DNA of 64,000 bases from Cognatilysobacter bugurensis (lineage in GTDB: Bacteria; Pseudomonadota; Gammaproteobacteria; Xanthomonadales; Xanthomonadaceae). The notes beneath the pieces were generated by a model. The model searched no databases and was not told where the DNA came from. It worked only from the letters and a program-made list of their open reading frames with translations. The stretch covers positions 248,001 to 312,000 of the forward strand of contig NZ_BMYD01000002.1 of NCBI RefSeq assembly GCF_014652095.1, written 5' to 3'. Below, piece after piece: positions 55,061-64,000 of this stretch. Position 1 is the first letter of the stretch, and each line of letters starts with the position of its first letter. The position numbers and the translations under genes were made by a program.

Positions 55061-55143
55061 GCGCGCGCAGTCTACGCGAGCGCCTGCGGGGCGCAATTGC
55101 GCAATCGGCACGAGGGCATGGCGCGCCGTGAGACGGACGGCCG

Positions 55144-55506
55144 TCAGTCGAACAACCGATCCAGGTCCGACGGCAGGTCGGACGCGCCCTCGTCCTCATG
55201 CATCGTCGTCGTCACCGGGCCCGCGGCCGGCTTGTGGCGCGGCGGCGGCAGCTGCGCGATCGCGGCCTCGGCTTCGGCGACGAGCTGTTCGCGGCGGGAT
55301 TCGGGCACTTCCTGCCAGTGGCAACCCAGCAGCGCGCCTTCGAGCGAATACAGCAGGTTCAACGTCGGCTTGAAGCCCGCGCGCTTGATGCGCATGAACG
55401 CTTCCACCGTGCCGACCTCGGCGATGTCTTCGGCGGTGTGCAGGCCGACCTGGCGCAGCCACGCGGCCGACTTCGGGCCGATGTTGCGCATCTTCTGCAC
55501 GCTCAT
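55144..55506 (-). CDS. TfoX C-terminal domain protein
   Basis: A 120-residue protein with the C-terminal domain of TfoX/Sxy (about 1-85): MRNIGPKSAAWLRQVGLHTAEDIAEVG, then EAFMRIKRAGFKPTLNLLYSLEGAL. Stand-alone TfoX-C proteins are common and their role is unclear; full-length TfoX regulates competence. A Pro/His-rich acidic tail (to RLFD) follows. The ATG overlaps the end of the msrC gene by four bases, so they are coupled. Confidence 0.88.
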   Translation of the reverse strand: MSVQKMRNIGPKSAAWLRQVGLHTAEDIAEVGTVEAFMRIKRAGFKPTLNLLYSLEGALLGCHWQEVPESRREQLVAEAEAAIAQLPPPRHKPAAGPVTTTMHEDEGASDLPSDLDRLFD

Positions 55507-55988
55507 CGCAGCGACTCCACGAACGCGCGAGCGATCGCTTCCAGCCCGCGTTGATCGTCGGCATCGAAGCGATCGAGCTCGGGGCTGTCGAGGTCGAACA
55601 CGCCGATCAGGCTGCCGTCGTCCGCAACCAGCGGCACCACGACTTCGGAGTTCGACGCCGAGTCACACGCAATATGGCCCGGGAACGCATGCACGTCCGC
55701 GATGCGCTGCGTCTCGCGCGTGCTCGCCGCGGCGCCGCACACGCCCTTGTCGAGCGGGATGCGCACGCAGGCGGGCAGGCCCTGGAACGGGCCCACGACC
55801 AGCTCGGTGCCGTCGAAGAAGTAAAAGCCGACCCAGTTCAGCGCGGGCAGCGCGTGGTAGACGAGGGCGGACAGGTTGGCGGCGTTCGCGACGCGGTCGC
55901 GTTCGCCGGTGAGCAGCGCGCGCGCCTGTTCGAGAAGCTGCGCGTACTGTTCCGGCTTGTCGCCGGCAAGGGTCGAGGCGGTGAACAT
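55503..55988 (-). CDS. msrC: Free methionine-(R)-sulfoxide reductase (GAF-type)
   Basis: A 161-residue GAF protein that reduces free methionine-R-sulfoxide. Three cysteines, C74, C84 and C108, have the spacing of the E. coli enzyme (C84, C94, C118), and the surrounding LPACVRIPLDKGVCGAA and HIACDSASNSEVVVPL match. ATG 55988 fits. It diverges from bioD across a 97-base spacer. Confidence 0.92.
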   Translation of the reverse strand: MFTASTLAGDKPEQYAQLLEQARALLTGERDRVANAANLSALVYHALPALNWVGFYFFDGTELVVGPFQGLPACVRIPLDKGVCGAAASTRETQRIADVHAFPGHIACDSASNSEVVVPLVADDGSLIGVFDLDSPELDRFDADDQRGLEAIARAFVESLR

Positions 55989-56085
55989 CGTTCGAGTGTA
56001 GCAGCGGCCCGCAGGGCGCTTACGATGCGCAGCCCGAGCCGCGGCACAGCGCACATCGCCCGGCCTCCACCGCAGGGATTTCGCC

Positions 56086-56754
56086 ATGAACCGCATCTTC
56101 GTCACAGGCACCGACACCGGCGCCGGCAAGTCGATCGCGAGCGCTGCGCTGCTGCACGCGCTGCGTGCGAAGGGCCTGCGTGCGGTCGGCATGAAGCCGG
56201 TCGCGAGCGGCTGCATTCCCACGCCCGACGGCTGGCGCAATGACGATGCGCTTTCGCTGCGCGACGCCAGCGATCCGGTGCCGGCCTACGACGACATCAA
56301 CCCGTTCGCGCTGCCCGAACCGCTCGCGCCCGAGCTCGCCGCGGCGGATGCGGGCGTCGAGATCGGGCTGGATCCGATCCTCGCCGCATACGCGCGGCTC
56401 GCGGCGCAGGCCGACGCGGTCGTCGTCGAAGGCGTCGGCGGTTGGGCCGCGCCGCTGACGGCCACGCTCGACCAGGTCGATCTCGTGCGCGCGCTCGACC
56501 TGCCGGTCGTGCTCGTCGTTGGCCTGCGGCTGGGCTGCATCAACCATGCGAGGCTCACTGCGCGGGCGATCGAGGCCGATGGCGCCCGGCTCATTGGCTG
56601 GATCGCAAGCGAGGTCGACCCGGACATGGCCCGCGTGGACGACAACTTCCGCATCCTGCAGGCTCGCCTGGCCGCGCCGTGTTGGGGGCGTCTGCCGCAT
56701 CGCGTGCCGCCCGATGCGGCGGCGCTCGCCGCCGGGCTGCGGGTGCCGGACTGA
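56086..56754 (+). CDS. bioD: Dethiobiotin synthetase
   Basis: ATP-dependent carboxylase that closes the ureido ring of dethiobiotin. The 222-residue protein has the P-loop GTDTGAGKS, a variant of GTDTGVGKT, near residues 7-15. It also has KPVASGC at about 37-43 (the family's KP..G pattern), VVEGVGGWAAPL at about 113, and GLRLGCINHARLT at about 147. The other biotin genes are not in the window. TACGAT at 56021-56026 could be its -10 box. Confidence 0.92.
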   Translation: MNRIFVTGTDTGAGKSIASAALLHALRAKGLRAVGMKPVASGCIPTPDGWRNDDALSLRDASDPVPAYDDINPFALPEPLAPELAAADAGVEIGLDPILAAYARLAAQADAVVVEGVGGWAAPLTATLDQVDLVRALDLPVVLVVGLRLGCINHARLTARAIEADGARLIGWIASEVDPDMARVDDNFRILQARLAAPCWGRLPHRVPPDAAALAAGLRVPD

Positions 56755-56831
56755 CCCATCGACGCACATGGAACGCTGCGGTGCCGAACACGACTTCCGG
56801 CACGGGCGGTGGGCCCCCGGTTAGTCGCTAA

Positions 56832-56841
56832 ACTGGTCAGT
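56832..56841. promoter_or_regulatory. Possible regulator operator before the RND genes
   Basis: ACTGGTCAGT, a perfect inverted repeat with a two-base centre, 22 bases before the adaptor start and next to a CAGAAT -10-like box at 56843-56848. It resembles TetR-family operators, but no tetR gene is adjacent. Confidence 0.3.
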
Positions 56842-56863
56842 ACAGAATTAGCGAGGCTTGCCC

Positions 56864-58039
56864 ATGCGCCGTTCCGCGCTTTACTCCGGGCTGTTGATCG
56901 CCGCCGTCGTCGCGCTCGCGGCCTGCGGCGGAGGCGAAGACGCTGCGGCCGGTGGGCCCGGCGGCGGGCCGGGCGGCCCGCCCGGTGAGATGAAGTTGCC
57001 GGTCGAGACCGCGACGATCACGCCGCGTCCGCTCGAAGGTGGCCTCCAGACGGTCGGCAGCCTCCGCGCCGACGAGTCGGTGGTCGTGCGGCCCGAGGTC
57101 GCGGGGCGTATCGATCGCATCCACTTCACCGAAGGCGGCCGCGTCACCGCGGGCCAGCCGCTGTTTACGCTCGACGGCAGCCTGGCGCGCGCCAGCCTCA
57201 ACGAGGCGCAGGCGAACCTCGAGAACAGCCGCCGCGCCGCCGCGAGGGCGACCGAGCTTTCCAGCTCGCAGCTCATCGCACGGTCCGACCTCGACCGCGC
57301 CCGCGCCGCGCTCGGCGTCGATCAGGCGCGTGCTGCATCAGCGCGCACCGCGCTTGAGAAAATGACGCTGCGCGCGCCGTTCTCCGGGCAGGTCGGCCTG
57401 CGCGAGGTCAGCGTCGGCGAGGTCGTCAATGCGGGACAGGACCTCGTCACGCTCGTGCGGCTCGATCCGATCGAAGTCGATTTCGCGGTGCCCGAGGCGG
57501 CGCTGCCAAAGCTGCAGAACGGGCAGGCCGTGCGCATCGTCGTCGACGCGTTCCCGGGCGACACGTTCACCGGCAAGGTCGTCGCGATCGATCCGGTGAT
57601 CGACCCGAACAGCCGCAGCGCCCGCCTGCGCGCGCAGATCCCGAACCCGGACCACCGGCTGCGCCCGGGGCAATTCGCCAAGCTCAAGCTCGACACCGGC
57701 AGTGGCAACGCGACCGCGCTGCTCGTGCCCGAGCAGGCGCTCATGCAGGACGGCGATACACGCTTTCTCTACACGGTCGTCGACGGCAAGGCCAAGCGCA
57801 TGACGGTCAAGACCGGCACGCGCACGCCGGGCTTCGTCGAGATCACGGAAGGGCTCAAGCCCGGTGATGTCGTGATCACCGCCGGGCAGGCCAAGCCGAT
57901 GATGCGCGAGGGTATGCCGGTGATGCCGCTGCCGCCGGCAGGCGCTGGGCCGGCACCGGCCGGCAATCCCGCGCCGGCGCAGCCGGCTCCGGCCGCCGAC
58001 GCGACGCCGGCCTCGAACGCGAAGCCCACCTCGTCCTGA
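56864..58039 (+). CDS. RND efflux periplasmic adaptor lipoprotein
   Basis: A 391-residue membrane-fusion protein of the AcrA/MexC type. Signal peptide with lipobox (ALAAC, Cys about 20), a Gly/Pro linker, split lipoyl domain (VVRPEVAGRIDRIHFTEGGRV and TLRAPFSGQVGLREVSVGEV), a helical hairpin between, a beta barrel and a membrane-proximal domain, then an Ala/Pro-rich tail of about 40 residues. ATG 56864 has GAGG eight bases before it. The transporter follows 120 bases downstream. Confidence 0.93.
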   Translation: MRRSALYSGLLIAAVVALAACGGGEDAAAGGPGGGPGGPPGEMKLPVETATITPRPLEGGLQTVGSLRADESVVVRPEVAGRIDRIHFTEGGRVTAGQPLFTLDGSLARASLNEAQANLENSRRAAARATELSSSQLIARSDLDRARAALGVDQARAASARTALEKMTLRAPFSGQVGLREVSVGEVVNAGQDLVTLVRLDPIEVDFAVPEAALPKLQNGQAVRIVVDAFPGDTFTGKVVAIDPVIDPNSRSARLRAQIPNPDHRLRPGQFAKLKLDTGSGNATALLVPEQALMQDGDTRFLYTVVDGKAKRMTVKTGTRTPGFVEITEGLKPGDVVITAGQAKPMMREGMPVMPLPPAGAGPAPAGNPAPAQPAPAADATPASNAKPTSS

Positions 58040-58159
58040 TGCCCGCCCCGGGCTGCGGCCCGGGCCGCGCGGTGACGGGCGAGCCCGTCATCACGCGCAC
58101 ACCTTTCCGGCGCAATGCGCCGCGTCCGCGCAGGACGCACCCGAAGCAGCGAGGCCTCC

Positions 58160-61100
58160 ATGGTCCTGTCCGACATCTCGATCCGCCGCCCGGTCTTCGC
58201 CTGGGTGCTCAACATCATCGTCGTGCTCGTCGGCATCGTGGCCTACGACCGCCTCGCGGTCCGGTTGATCCCGAACGTCGACACGCCGGTGGTGACCGTC
58301 AACACGAGCTACCCGGGCGCGAGCGCGCAGGTCATCGAGTCGCAGATCACGCAGCCGATCGAGGAAGCGCTCTCCGGCGTCGAGGGCATCGAGTACATCT
58401 CGTCGGTGAGCCGCGAGCAGTCCAGCCAGGTCTCGATCCGCTTCCGCCTCGATCGTGATCCCGATGCCGCCGCGTCCGACGTGCGCGACCGCGTCGGCCA
58501 GGCGCGCGACTTCCTGCCCGAAGAAGCGAACGAGCCCATCGTGCAGAAGCAGGAGGCCGATGCGCAGCCGATCATCTGGATGGCGTTTACCTCCGACCGC
58601 CACAGCAAGCCCGAGCTCGCCGACCTTGCCGACCGCCTCGTCAAGGACCGCGTGCAGACGATCCCCGGCGTCGCGCAGGCGCAGGTCATGGGCACGCGCT
58701 TCGCGATGCGCGTGTGGTTGCAGCCGCAGCGCCTAGCCGGCTTCGGCCTCACGCCGCTCGACGTCGAGAACGCGCTGCGCGCGCAGAACGTCGAGATCCC
58801 GGCCGGCCGCGTGGAGAGCAGCGCGCGCGAGTTCACCGTGCTCAGCGAAACCGACCTGCGCACGCCCGAGCAGTTCAGCGACGTGATCATCGGCCAGTCG
58901 AACGGCTATCTCGTTCGCCTGCGTGACGTCGCGAATGTCGAGCTTGGCGCGCAGGAGGACCGCTTCCGCGCGCGCTTCAACGGTCGCGATGCGGTGCCGC
59001 TCGGTGTCGTGAAGCAGGCCGTCGCGAATCCGCTCGAAATCAGCGAGTCGCTGCACGCGATGATCCCCGAGATCCAGCGCACGCTGCCGGAGGGCGTGCA
59101 GGTGCAGATCGCGTACGACTCGACGGTGTTCATCGAAAAGTCGATCGAGGAGGTCTACCGCACGATCGCCGAAGCCGTCGCGCTCGTTGTGCTCGTGATC
59201 TTCCTGTTCCTGCGCAGCTGGCGCGCCGTGCTGATCCCGCTGATCACGATCCCCGTGTCGCTGATCGGCGCGTTCGCGCTGATGTACGCGTTCGGATTCA
59301 CGATCAACACGCTGACGCTCCTGGCGATGGTGCTCGCGATCGGCCTCGTCGTCGACGACGCGATCGTGATGCTCGAGAACATCTACCGCCACGTCGAAGA
59401 GGGCATGCCGCCGTACGAAGCCGCACTCAAGGGCAGTAAGGAGATTGGCTTTGCGATCATCGCGATGACACTGACGCTCGTGGCCGTCTATCTGCCCCTC
59501 GCATTCTCGACCGGTCGCACCGGCCGGCTGTTCATCGAGTTCGCGCTGACACTCGCGGGTGCGGTGCTCGTGTCGGGTTTCACCGCGCTGACGCTGTCGC
59601 CGATGATGTCCTCGCGCCTGCTCAAGACCAACGAGAAGCACGGGCGCTTCTACCTGGCCGGCGAGCGCGTGCTGCGCTCGCTGGATCGCGGCTATCGTGG
59701 CGTGCTCGAGCGCGCGCTGCGCTGGCGCTGGGCCGTGGTCGCGGCCGGCATCGCGGTGTTCATCGGCGCAGGCGTGCTGTGGACGATGCTGCCGAAGGAA
59801 CTCGCGCCGCAAGAGGACCAGGGCCTTGTGATCGGCTTCGGCATCGCGCCCGAGGGCTCGACCGTCGAGTACACCGACCGGTACGCGCGGCAGATGGAGA
59901 ACATCTTCTCGAAGACGCCGCACGTCGACCGCTACTTCCAGATCGTCGGTTTTCCGTCGATCACGTCGACGATTGGTTTTGTCGGCCTGCAGGATTGGGA
60001 GCAGCGCGACATGAAGTCGTCCGACGTGCAGGGGATGCTGTTCCCGCAGTTCATGGGCATCCCGGGGATCATGGCGTTCCCGACGCTGCCACCCGCGCTC
60101 GGTCAGGAAGGCTTTGGCCAGCCAGTGAGCTTCGTCGTGCAGACCACGGGCTCGTGGGAAGAGCTCGGCGCCATCGTGCAGAAGATGATGGCGAAGATGC
60201 AGGAAAACCCGAACCTCACCAACCCCGACACCGACCTCAAGCTCGACAAGCCGCAGCTCAAGATCGACGTGAACCGCGACAAGGTGGCGTCGGTCGGCAG
60301 CAACGTGGCCACCGTGGGCCGCACGCTCGAGACGATGCTCGGCGGGCGAAACGTCACGCGTTTCAAGATGGGCAGCGAGCAGTACGACGTGATCGTGCAG
60401 GTCGAGGACGCCGACCGCCGCACGCCGGGCGATCTGTCGAACATCTACGTGCGCGGCGGCGACGGGCAGATGGTGCAGCTCTCCAACCTCGTCAACGTGC
60501 GGGAGACCGTCGCGGCGAAGGAGCTCAACCACTTCAACAAGCTGCGTTCGGCGACGATCAGCGCCGGTCTCGCGCCGGGCTACTCGATGGGGCAGGCGCT
60601 GACGTGGATGGAAAGCACGCTCGACGAGGTTGCGCCCGACGCACAGTACGACCTGTCGGGCCAGAGCCGTGAATTCCGCGAGTCGTCGAGCGACTTCGGG
60701 ATGATCCTCGCGCTCGCGCTGGTGTTCATCTTCCTCGTGCTCGCCGCCCAGTTCGAAAGCTGGATCGACCCGATCGTGATTCTGCTGTCGGTGCCGCTCG
60801 CCGCGTTCGGTGCGTTCCTGCTGCTCAAGCTCACCGGCGGCAGCTGGAACATCTACTCGCAGATCGGCATCGTCACCCTGATCGGCCTGATCGCGAAGCA
60901 CGGCATCCTCATCGTCGAGTTCGCGAACCAGCTGCAGGAACAGGGCCGCACGAAGCTGCAGGCGGTGGTCGACGCGGCCGCGATGCGCCTGCGCCCGATC
61001 CTCATGACGACCGGTGCGATGGTGCTCGGCGCCGTGCCGCTCGCGATTGCGACCGGTGCGGGCGCCGAAGCGCGCAACCAGATCGGCTGGGTCATCGTCG

Positions 61101-61210
61101 GCGGCATGGCGATCGGCACGTTCTTTACGCTGTTCGTCGTGCCGGTGGTCTACCTGCTGATCGCGCGCAACCGGCAGTCGCCGGCGCATCAGGGCACGAC
61201 CGCGCACTGA
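58160..61210 (+). CDS. RND multidrug efflux permease (AcrB/MexF family, HAE1)
   Basis: A 1016-residue inner-membrane proton antiporter with 12 helices and two large periplasmic loops. N-terminus DISIRRPVFAWVLNIIVVL, the Asp pair of the proton relay in VVDDAIVMLENIYRH, the helix-11 segment LIGLIAKHGILIVEFAN and RLRPILMTTGAMVLGAVPL are diagnostic of the hydrophobe/amphiphile efflux branch. No outer-membrane factor gene follows, so TolC-like protein must come from elsewhere. Substrates unknown; drugs, bile-like compounds or metabolites are typical. Confidence 0.95.
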   Translation: MVLSDISIRRPVFAWVLNIIVVLVGIVAYDRLAVRLIPNVDTPVVTVNTSYPGASAQVIESQITQPIEEALSGVEGIEYISSVSREQSSQVSIRFRLDRDPDAAASDVRDRVGQARDFLPEEANEPIVQKQEADAQPIIWMAFTSDRHSKPELADLADRLVKDRVQTIPGVAQAQVMGTRFAMRVWLQPQRLAGFGLTPLDVENALRAQNVEIPAGRVESSAREFTVLSETDLRTPEQFSDVIIGQSNGYLVRLRDVANVELGAQEDRFRARFNGRDAVPLGVVKQAVANPLEISESLHAMIPEIQRTLPEGVQVQIAYDSTVFIEKSIEEVYRTIAEAVALVVLVIFLFLRSWRAVLIPLITIPVSLIGAFALMYAFGFTINTLTLLAMVLAIGLVVDDAIVMLENIYRHVEEGMPPYEAALKGSKEIGFAIIAMTLTLVAVYLPLAFSTGRTGRLFIEFALTLAGAVLVSGFTALTLSPMMSSRLLKTNEKHGRFYLAGERVLRSLDRGYRGVLERALRWRWAVVAAGIAVFIGAGVLWTMLPKELAPQEDQGLVIGFGIAPEGSTVEYTDRYARQMENIFSKTPHVDRYFQIVGFPSITSTIGFVGLQDWEQRDMKSSDVQGMLFPQFMGIPGIMAFPTLPPALGQEGFGQPVSFVVQTTGSWEELGAIVQKMMAKMQENPNLTNPDTDLKLDKPQLKIDVNRDKVASVGSNVATVGRTLETMLGGRNVTRFKMGSEQYDVIVQVEDADRRTPGDLSNIYVRGGDGQMVQLSNLVNVRETVAAKELNHFNKLRSATISAGLAPGYSMGQALTWMESTLDEVAPDAQYDLSGQSREFRESSSDFGMILALALVFIFLVLAAQFESWIDPIVILLSVPLAAFGAFLLLKLTGGSWNIYSQIGIVTLIGLIAKHGILIVEFANQLQEQGRTKLQAVVDAAAMRLRPILMTTGAMVLGAVPLAIATGAGAEARNQIGWVIVGGMAIGTFFTLFVVPVVYLLIARNRQSPAHQGTTAH

Positions 61211-61263
61211 CGCCGCGGGCCGCCGCGGCGGCCTTGCACCGGCGTATCCCACGAATCGCAGGC

Positions 61264-61298
61264 AATAAAAAACCCGGTTGCCGAAGCAACCGGGTTTC
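61264..61298 (-). terminator. Terminator between the RND and phasin genes
   Basis: On the minus strand, AAACCCGGTTGC-TTCG-GCAACCGGGTTTTTTATT: a 12-base stem with a TTCG loop and a T run, which ends the phasin message. On the plus strand it may also act for the RND operon, with a weaker tail. Confidence 0.9.
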
Positions 61299-61326
61299 GA
61301 AGCATCCGCGCAGATGCGCGGGAAGC

Positions 61327-61764
61327 TTACTTAGCCTTCGTAGCGGCCTGCGCCTGCTCGGTCGCCTTCGCGACGTTCGCCTTGAACTCGGCTTCGGCGC
61401 GCTGGGCGACGTCACCGGCGTTGCGCGTGGCGGCTTCCAGCTGGCCCTTCGTGATTTCGCCGATCTGCTCGTTCGCCTTGATCTGGCGGCCGAGGACTTC
61501 CTGACCGGTGGTCACGGCGGTCTCGAGGTTCTCGCGGGCAACCTGCATGCCCTTCGGGAACAGCGACTTCACTGCGTCGAAATCACGCGCGCCGGACGCT
61601 TCGTTGAAGAACTCGAACGTGGCGTTGACGCGGTTGCCGATCGCGTTCAGCTGCAGGCCGAACACGGCCTCTGCATTCTGGATCGCGATGCGGTTGATCT
61701 GGGCTGCCGTGTCCGCGAACTGGCGCGTAGCGGCGACGAACTGTTCGTTGAACTGCTGGTACAT
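61327..61764 (-). CDS. Phasin family protein
   Basis: A 145-residue helical, amphipathic protein of the phasin family, which coats polyhydroxyalkanoate granules. Its start YQQFNEQFVAATRQFADTAAQ and central LFPKGMQVARENLETAVTTG are typical. No cysteine or signal peptide is present. GGAGGAG lies 12 bases before ATG 61764. No PHA synthase gene is in the window, so function with granules is inferred from the family only. Confidence 0.88.
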   Translation of the reverse strand: MYQQFNEQFVAATRQFADTAAQINRIAIQNAEAVFGLQLNAIGNRVNATFEFFNEASGARDFDAVKSLFPKGMQVARENLETAVTTGQEVLGRQIKANEQIGEITKGQLEAATRNAGDVAQRAEAEFKANVAKATEQAQAATKAK

Positions 61765-61927
61765 GGCGGCTCCTCCGTCGACCCGGCGGAATGCCAGGTT
61801 GTGCGTTGCAGCATAAGCCGCCTTTTGGTGCATTGCAACAAAATGTGCCGATTCTGCGGATTGACCCACAAAAGCGATTCAGATCAGTCGCTTGCGTCAA
61901 GGTTGCGTGAAGACTGCGGCCTCTTTT

Positions 61928-62299
61928 TCAGGCGGCAGGACCCCGGTACCGGGACCCGGCGGTGCAGGTCTCGTGCACGACCACCTCATTGAGCAGCGGA
62001 AGCGTCGGCTTGAGTTGCTCCCAGATCCAGACCGACAAACGTTCGCTGGTCGGGTTCTCCAAGCCCTCGATGTCGTTGAGGTAGTGGTGGTCGAGACGGT
62101 CGTAGATCGGCTGGAAAGCGCGCTTCACGTCTGCGAAATCCATGACCCAGCCGGTGTGCTCGCCGAGCTCGCCGCGCAGGTGCAACTCGATCCGGAACGA
62201 ATGCCCGTGCAGGCGCGCGCACTTGTGGCCCTCGGGCACGTTCGGCAGCCGATGCGCAGACTCGATCGTGAACACCTTGAAGATGTCGACGGCGCTCAT
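61928..62299 (-). CDS. queD: 6-carboxytetrahydropterin synthase (QueD/PTPS family)
   Basis: A 123-residue enzyme that turns dihydroneopterin triphosphate into 6-carboxy-tetrahydropterin, on the way to queuosine. The zinc ligands H16, H31 and H33 and the catalytic C27 are in [11 protein letters not shown] and [11 protein letters not shown]. The C-terminal substrate glutamate lies in [13 protein letters not shown]. It begins directly after the prpF stop and is read in the same direction, so it may be co-transcribed. Confidence 0.93.
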   Translation of the reverse strand: MSAVDIFKVFTIESAHRLPNVPEGHKCARLHGHSFRIELHLRGELGEHTGWVMDFADVKRAFQPIYDRLDHHYLNDIEGLENPTSERLSVWIWEQLKPTLPLLNEVVVHETCTAGSRYRGPAA

Positions 62300-62300
62300 C

Positions 62301-63497
62301 TCAGTGCCCCTGCATCGCATCGGCCGGCACGCGCACCTGGCCTTCCATGAGCACGCGGGCACTGCGGCTCATGATCGCCTTCGTCACCGTCCACTGCCCA
62401 CCGACCTGCCGGGCCTCTGCACCGACGCGCAACGTGCCCGACGGATGGCCGAACACCACTTCCGTGCGCTCGCCGCCGCCGGCCGCTTCGCTGACGAGCG
62501 TGCCGGGGATCGCCGCGGCCGTCGCGATCGCGACCGAGGCCGTGCCCATCATCGCGTGGTGCAGCTTGCCCATCGACAGCGCGCGCACGAGCAGGTCGAC
62601 ATCGCCTGCGCCGAGCGCCTTGCCGCTGGAGGTGACGTGCTCGACCGGCGGCGCCACCAACGCGACCTTCGGCGTGTGCTGGCGCTTCGCAGCTTCTGTC
62701 ACATCGCCGATCAGGCCCATGCGCACGGCGCCCGCCGCGCGGATTGCTTCGAATTTCGCGAGCGCCGCCTTGTCTTCGTTGATCGCGCCCTGCAGCTCGG
62801 CGCCGGTGTAGCCGAGGTCGGCCGCGCGCAGGAAGATCGTCGGGATGCCGGCGTTGATCATCGTGGCATCGAACGTCCCGACACCCGGCACGTCGAGCGT
62901 GTCCACAAGGTTGCCGGTCGGGAACATCGAACCGCCGCCTTCGCCGTCGTCGGACGGGTCGATGAATTCGAGCTGGATTTCAGCGGCCGGGAACGTCACG
63001 CCGTCGAGTTCGAAGTCGCCGGTTTCCTGCACCTCGCCGTTCGTCACCGGCACGTGCGAAACGATCGTCTTGCCGATGTTCGCCTGCCAGATGCGCACGG
63101 TGCAGCTGCCGCTGTCCGGCACCCGGCCCGCATCGATGAGGTCGTGCGCGATCGCGAACGGGCCCACTGCCGACGACAGGTTGCCGCAGTTGCCGCTCCA
63201 GTCGACGAACGCGGTGTCGATTGACACCTGCCCGTAGAGGTAGTCGACGTCGTGATCGGGCTTGCTGGACTTCGAGATGATCACGCACTTGCTCGTGCTC
63301 GACGTCGCGCCGCCCATGCCGTCCGTGTGCTTGCCGTACGGGTCGGGCGAGCCGATCACGCGCATCAGCAGCGCATCGCGCGCCGGGCCCGGCACGCGCG
63401 CTGCTTCGGGCAGGTCGTCCAGCTGAAAGAACACGCCCTTGCTCGTGCCGCCGCGCATGTAAACGGCGGGAATGCGCAGTTGCGGTGCGTGGTTCAT
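62301..63497 (-). CDS. prpF: 2-methylaconitate cis-trans isomerase PrpF
   Basis: A 398-residue PrpF-family isomerase that supports the AcnD route of the methylcitrate cycle, used for propionate. Family features are [18 protein letters not shown] at the start, then [17 protein letters not shown] and [20 protein letters not shown]. The gene overlaps the acnD gene by four bases, so translation is coupled. Confidence 0.95.
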   Translation of the reverse strand: MNHAPQLRIPAVYMRGGTSKGVFFQLDDLPEAARVPGPARDALLMRVIGSPDPYGKHTDGMGGATSSTSKCVIISKSSKPDHDVDYLYGQVSIDTAFVDWSGNCGNLSSAVGPFAIAHDLIDAGRVPDSGSCTVRIWQANIGKTIVSHVPVTNGEVQETGDFELDGVTFPAAEIQLEFIDPSDDGEGGGSMFPTGNLVDTLDVPGVGTFDATMINAGIPTIFLRAADLGYTGAELQGAINEDKAALAKFEAIRAAGAVRMGLIGDVTEAAKRQHTPKVALVAPPVEHVTSSGKALGAGDVDLLVRALSMGKLHHAMMGTASVAIATAAAIPGTLVSEAAGGGERTEVVFGHPSGTLRVGAEARQVGGQWTVTKAIMSRSARVLMEGQVRVPADAMQGH

Positions 63498-64000
63498 GCC
63501 GCCGCCTTCTTGTTCGACTCGAGGAAGTCCTGCGCGAAGCGCTGCAGCACGCCCCCTGCCTCGTAGATCGAGACCTCCTCGCCGGTGTCGAGGCGGCAGG
63601 TCACCGGGACCTCGATGCGCTCGCCGCTGCGGCGGTGGATCACGAGTGTGAGCATCGCGCCCGGCGCGCGCTCACCGAGCACGTCGTAGGTTTCCGTGCC
63701 GTTGATCGCGAGCGTGTGGCGGTTCGTGCCCGGCTGGAACTCGAGCGGCAGCACGCCCATGCCGATGAGGTTCGTGCGGTGGATGCGCTCGAAGCCCTCG
63801 GCGACGATGACCTCGACGCCCGCAAGCCGCACGCCCTTGGCGGCCCAGTCGCGCGAACTGCCTTGGCCGTAGTCGGCGCCTGCGATGATGATCAGCGGCT
63901 GCTTGCGTTCCATGTAGGTCTCGATCGCCTCCCACATGCGCATGACCTGGCCCTCGGGCTCGAGGCGCGCCAGCGAACCCTGGCGCACCTTGCCGGTCTC
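63494..64000 (-). CDS. acnD: 2-methylisocitrate dehydratase AcnD (5' part outside window)
   Basis: The last 168 residues of an aconitase-family enzyme; the rest lies past the right edge. The visible part is the swivel domain with [20 protein letters not shown], whose Ser/Arg residues bind substrate, and [17 protein letters not shown]. The neighbouring prpF is the marker that distinguishes AcnD from ordinary aconitase. Citrate synthase-like prpC is expected upstream, outside the window. Confidence 0.9.
   Translation of the reverse strand, partial: ETGKVRQGSLARLEPEGQVMRMWEAIETYMERKQPLIIIAGADYGQGSSRDWAAKGVRLAGVEVIVAEGFERIHRTNLIGMGVLPLEFQPGTNRHTLAINGTETYDVLGERAPGAMLTLVIHRRSGERIEVPVTCRLDTGEEVSIYEAGGVLQRFAQDFLESNKKAAA

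Noticed and set aside
58733-61252. Minus-strand open frame of 839 codons opposite the RND permease
   Set aside because: Highly charged His/Arg/Glu-rich translation without domains; the RND reading is unambiguous.

Overview
The window is a high-GC, gene-dense chromosomal segment of a gammaproteobacterium, most likely of the family Lysobacteraceae (Xanthomonadaceae: Lysobacter, Luteimonas or Thermomonas type). The evidence is the set of small lineage-typical proteins (DUF3247, DUF3297, DUF1415, YajQ), a dihydrolipoyl dehydrogenase carrying its own lipoyl domain, REP-like hairpins and long inverted repeats in spacers, and short leaders with a CTAG-containing -10 box. I see no phage, insertion sequence, CRISPR array, tRNA or rRNA. 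The genus call is inference.

Layout. 1-7 kb: an MscS channel (cut by the left edge) diverging from an ABC-2 exporter, small conserved proteins, the twitching ATPase PilU, a cold-shock protein and a DUF4142 protein. 7-15 kb: a short-chain dehydrogenase, a DUF3247 protein, a TonB-dependent receptor that closely matches the PQQ receptor PqqU/YncD and lies directly before a PQQ-type sorbosone dehydrogenase lipoprotein, then the overlapping chain rsmC-rsuA-HAD phosphatase. 15.06-15.90 kb: a non-coding island with REP-like hairpins and a 375-bp inverted repeat. 16-21 kb: DUF1415, YajQ, an alcohol dehydrogenase, membrane proteins, an endonuclease VIII-like glycosylase and OmpW. 21.8-26.5 kb: pyruvate dehydrogenase E2 and E3 with an MscS channel gene between them. 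27-34.5 kb: the complete F1Fo ATP synthase operon atpIBEFHAGDC with a good sigma-70 promoter and a terminator. 34.7-39 kb: GtrA-like protein, glmU, an APC permease and an exported methyltransferase-like lipoprotein.

39.0-46.5 kb holds what I consider the most interesting locus: a six-gene minus-strand operon for an adaptor, a MacB-type ATPase, two permeases, a sigma-54-dependent response regulator and a two-helix sensor kinase. Just upstream are a strong -24/-12 promoter and two identical dyads exactly 20 bp apart, so the whole self-regulated circuit can be read from sequence. The dyads end 11 bp before the -10 box of the divergent glmS gene. 46.7-52.6 kb: glmS and a large soluble hybrid kinase. 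52.7-55.1 kb: a cobalamin salvage operon (cobT-cobS-cobC) under a cobalamin riboswitch, in which the first half of cobT is missing. 55.1-64 kb: TfoX-C protein, free methionine sulfoxide reductase, bioD, an RND efflux pair, a phasin, queD, prpF and the end of acnD (cut by the right edge).

How they work together: the housekeeping core covers energy (PDH, ATP synthase, methylcitrate cycle), envelope precursor synthesis (GlmU, GlmS) and rRNA modification (RsmC, RsuA). Around it are envelope-facing accessory functions: two mechanosensitive channels, three exporters, OmpW, PilU and a cofactor-scavenging pair for PQQ.
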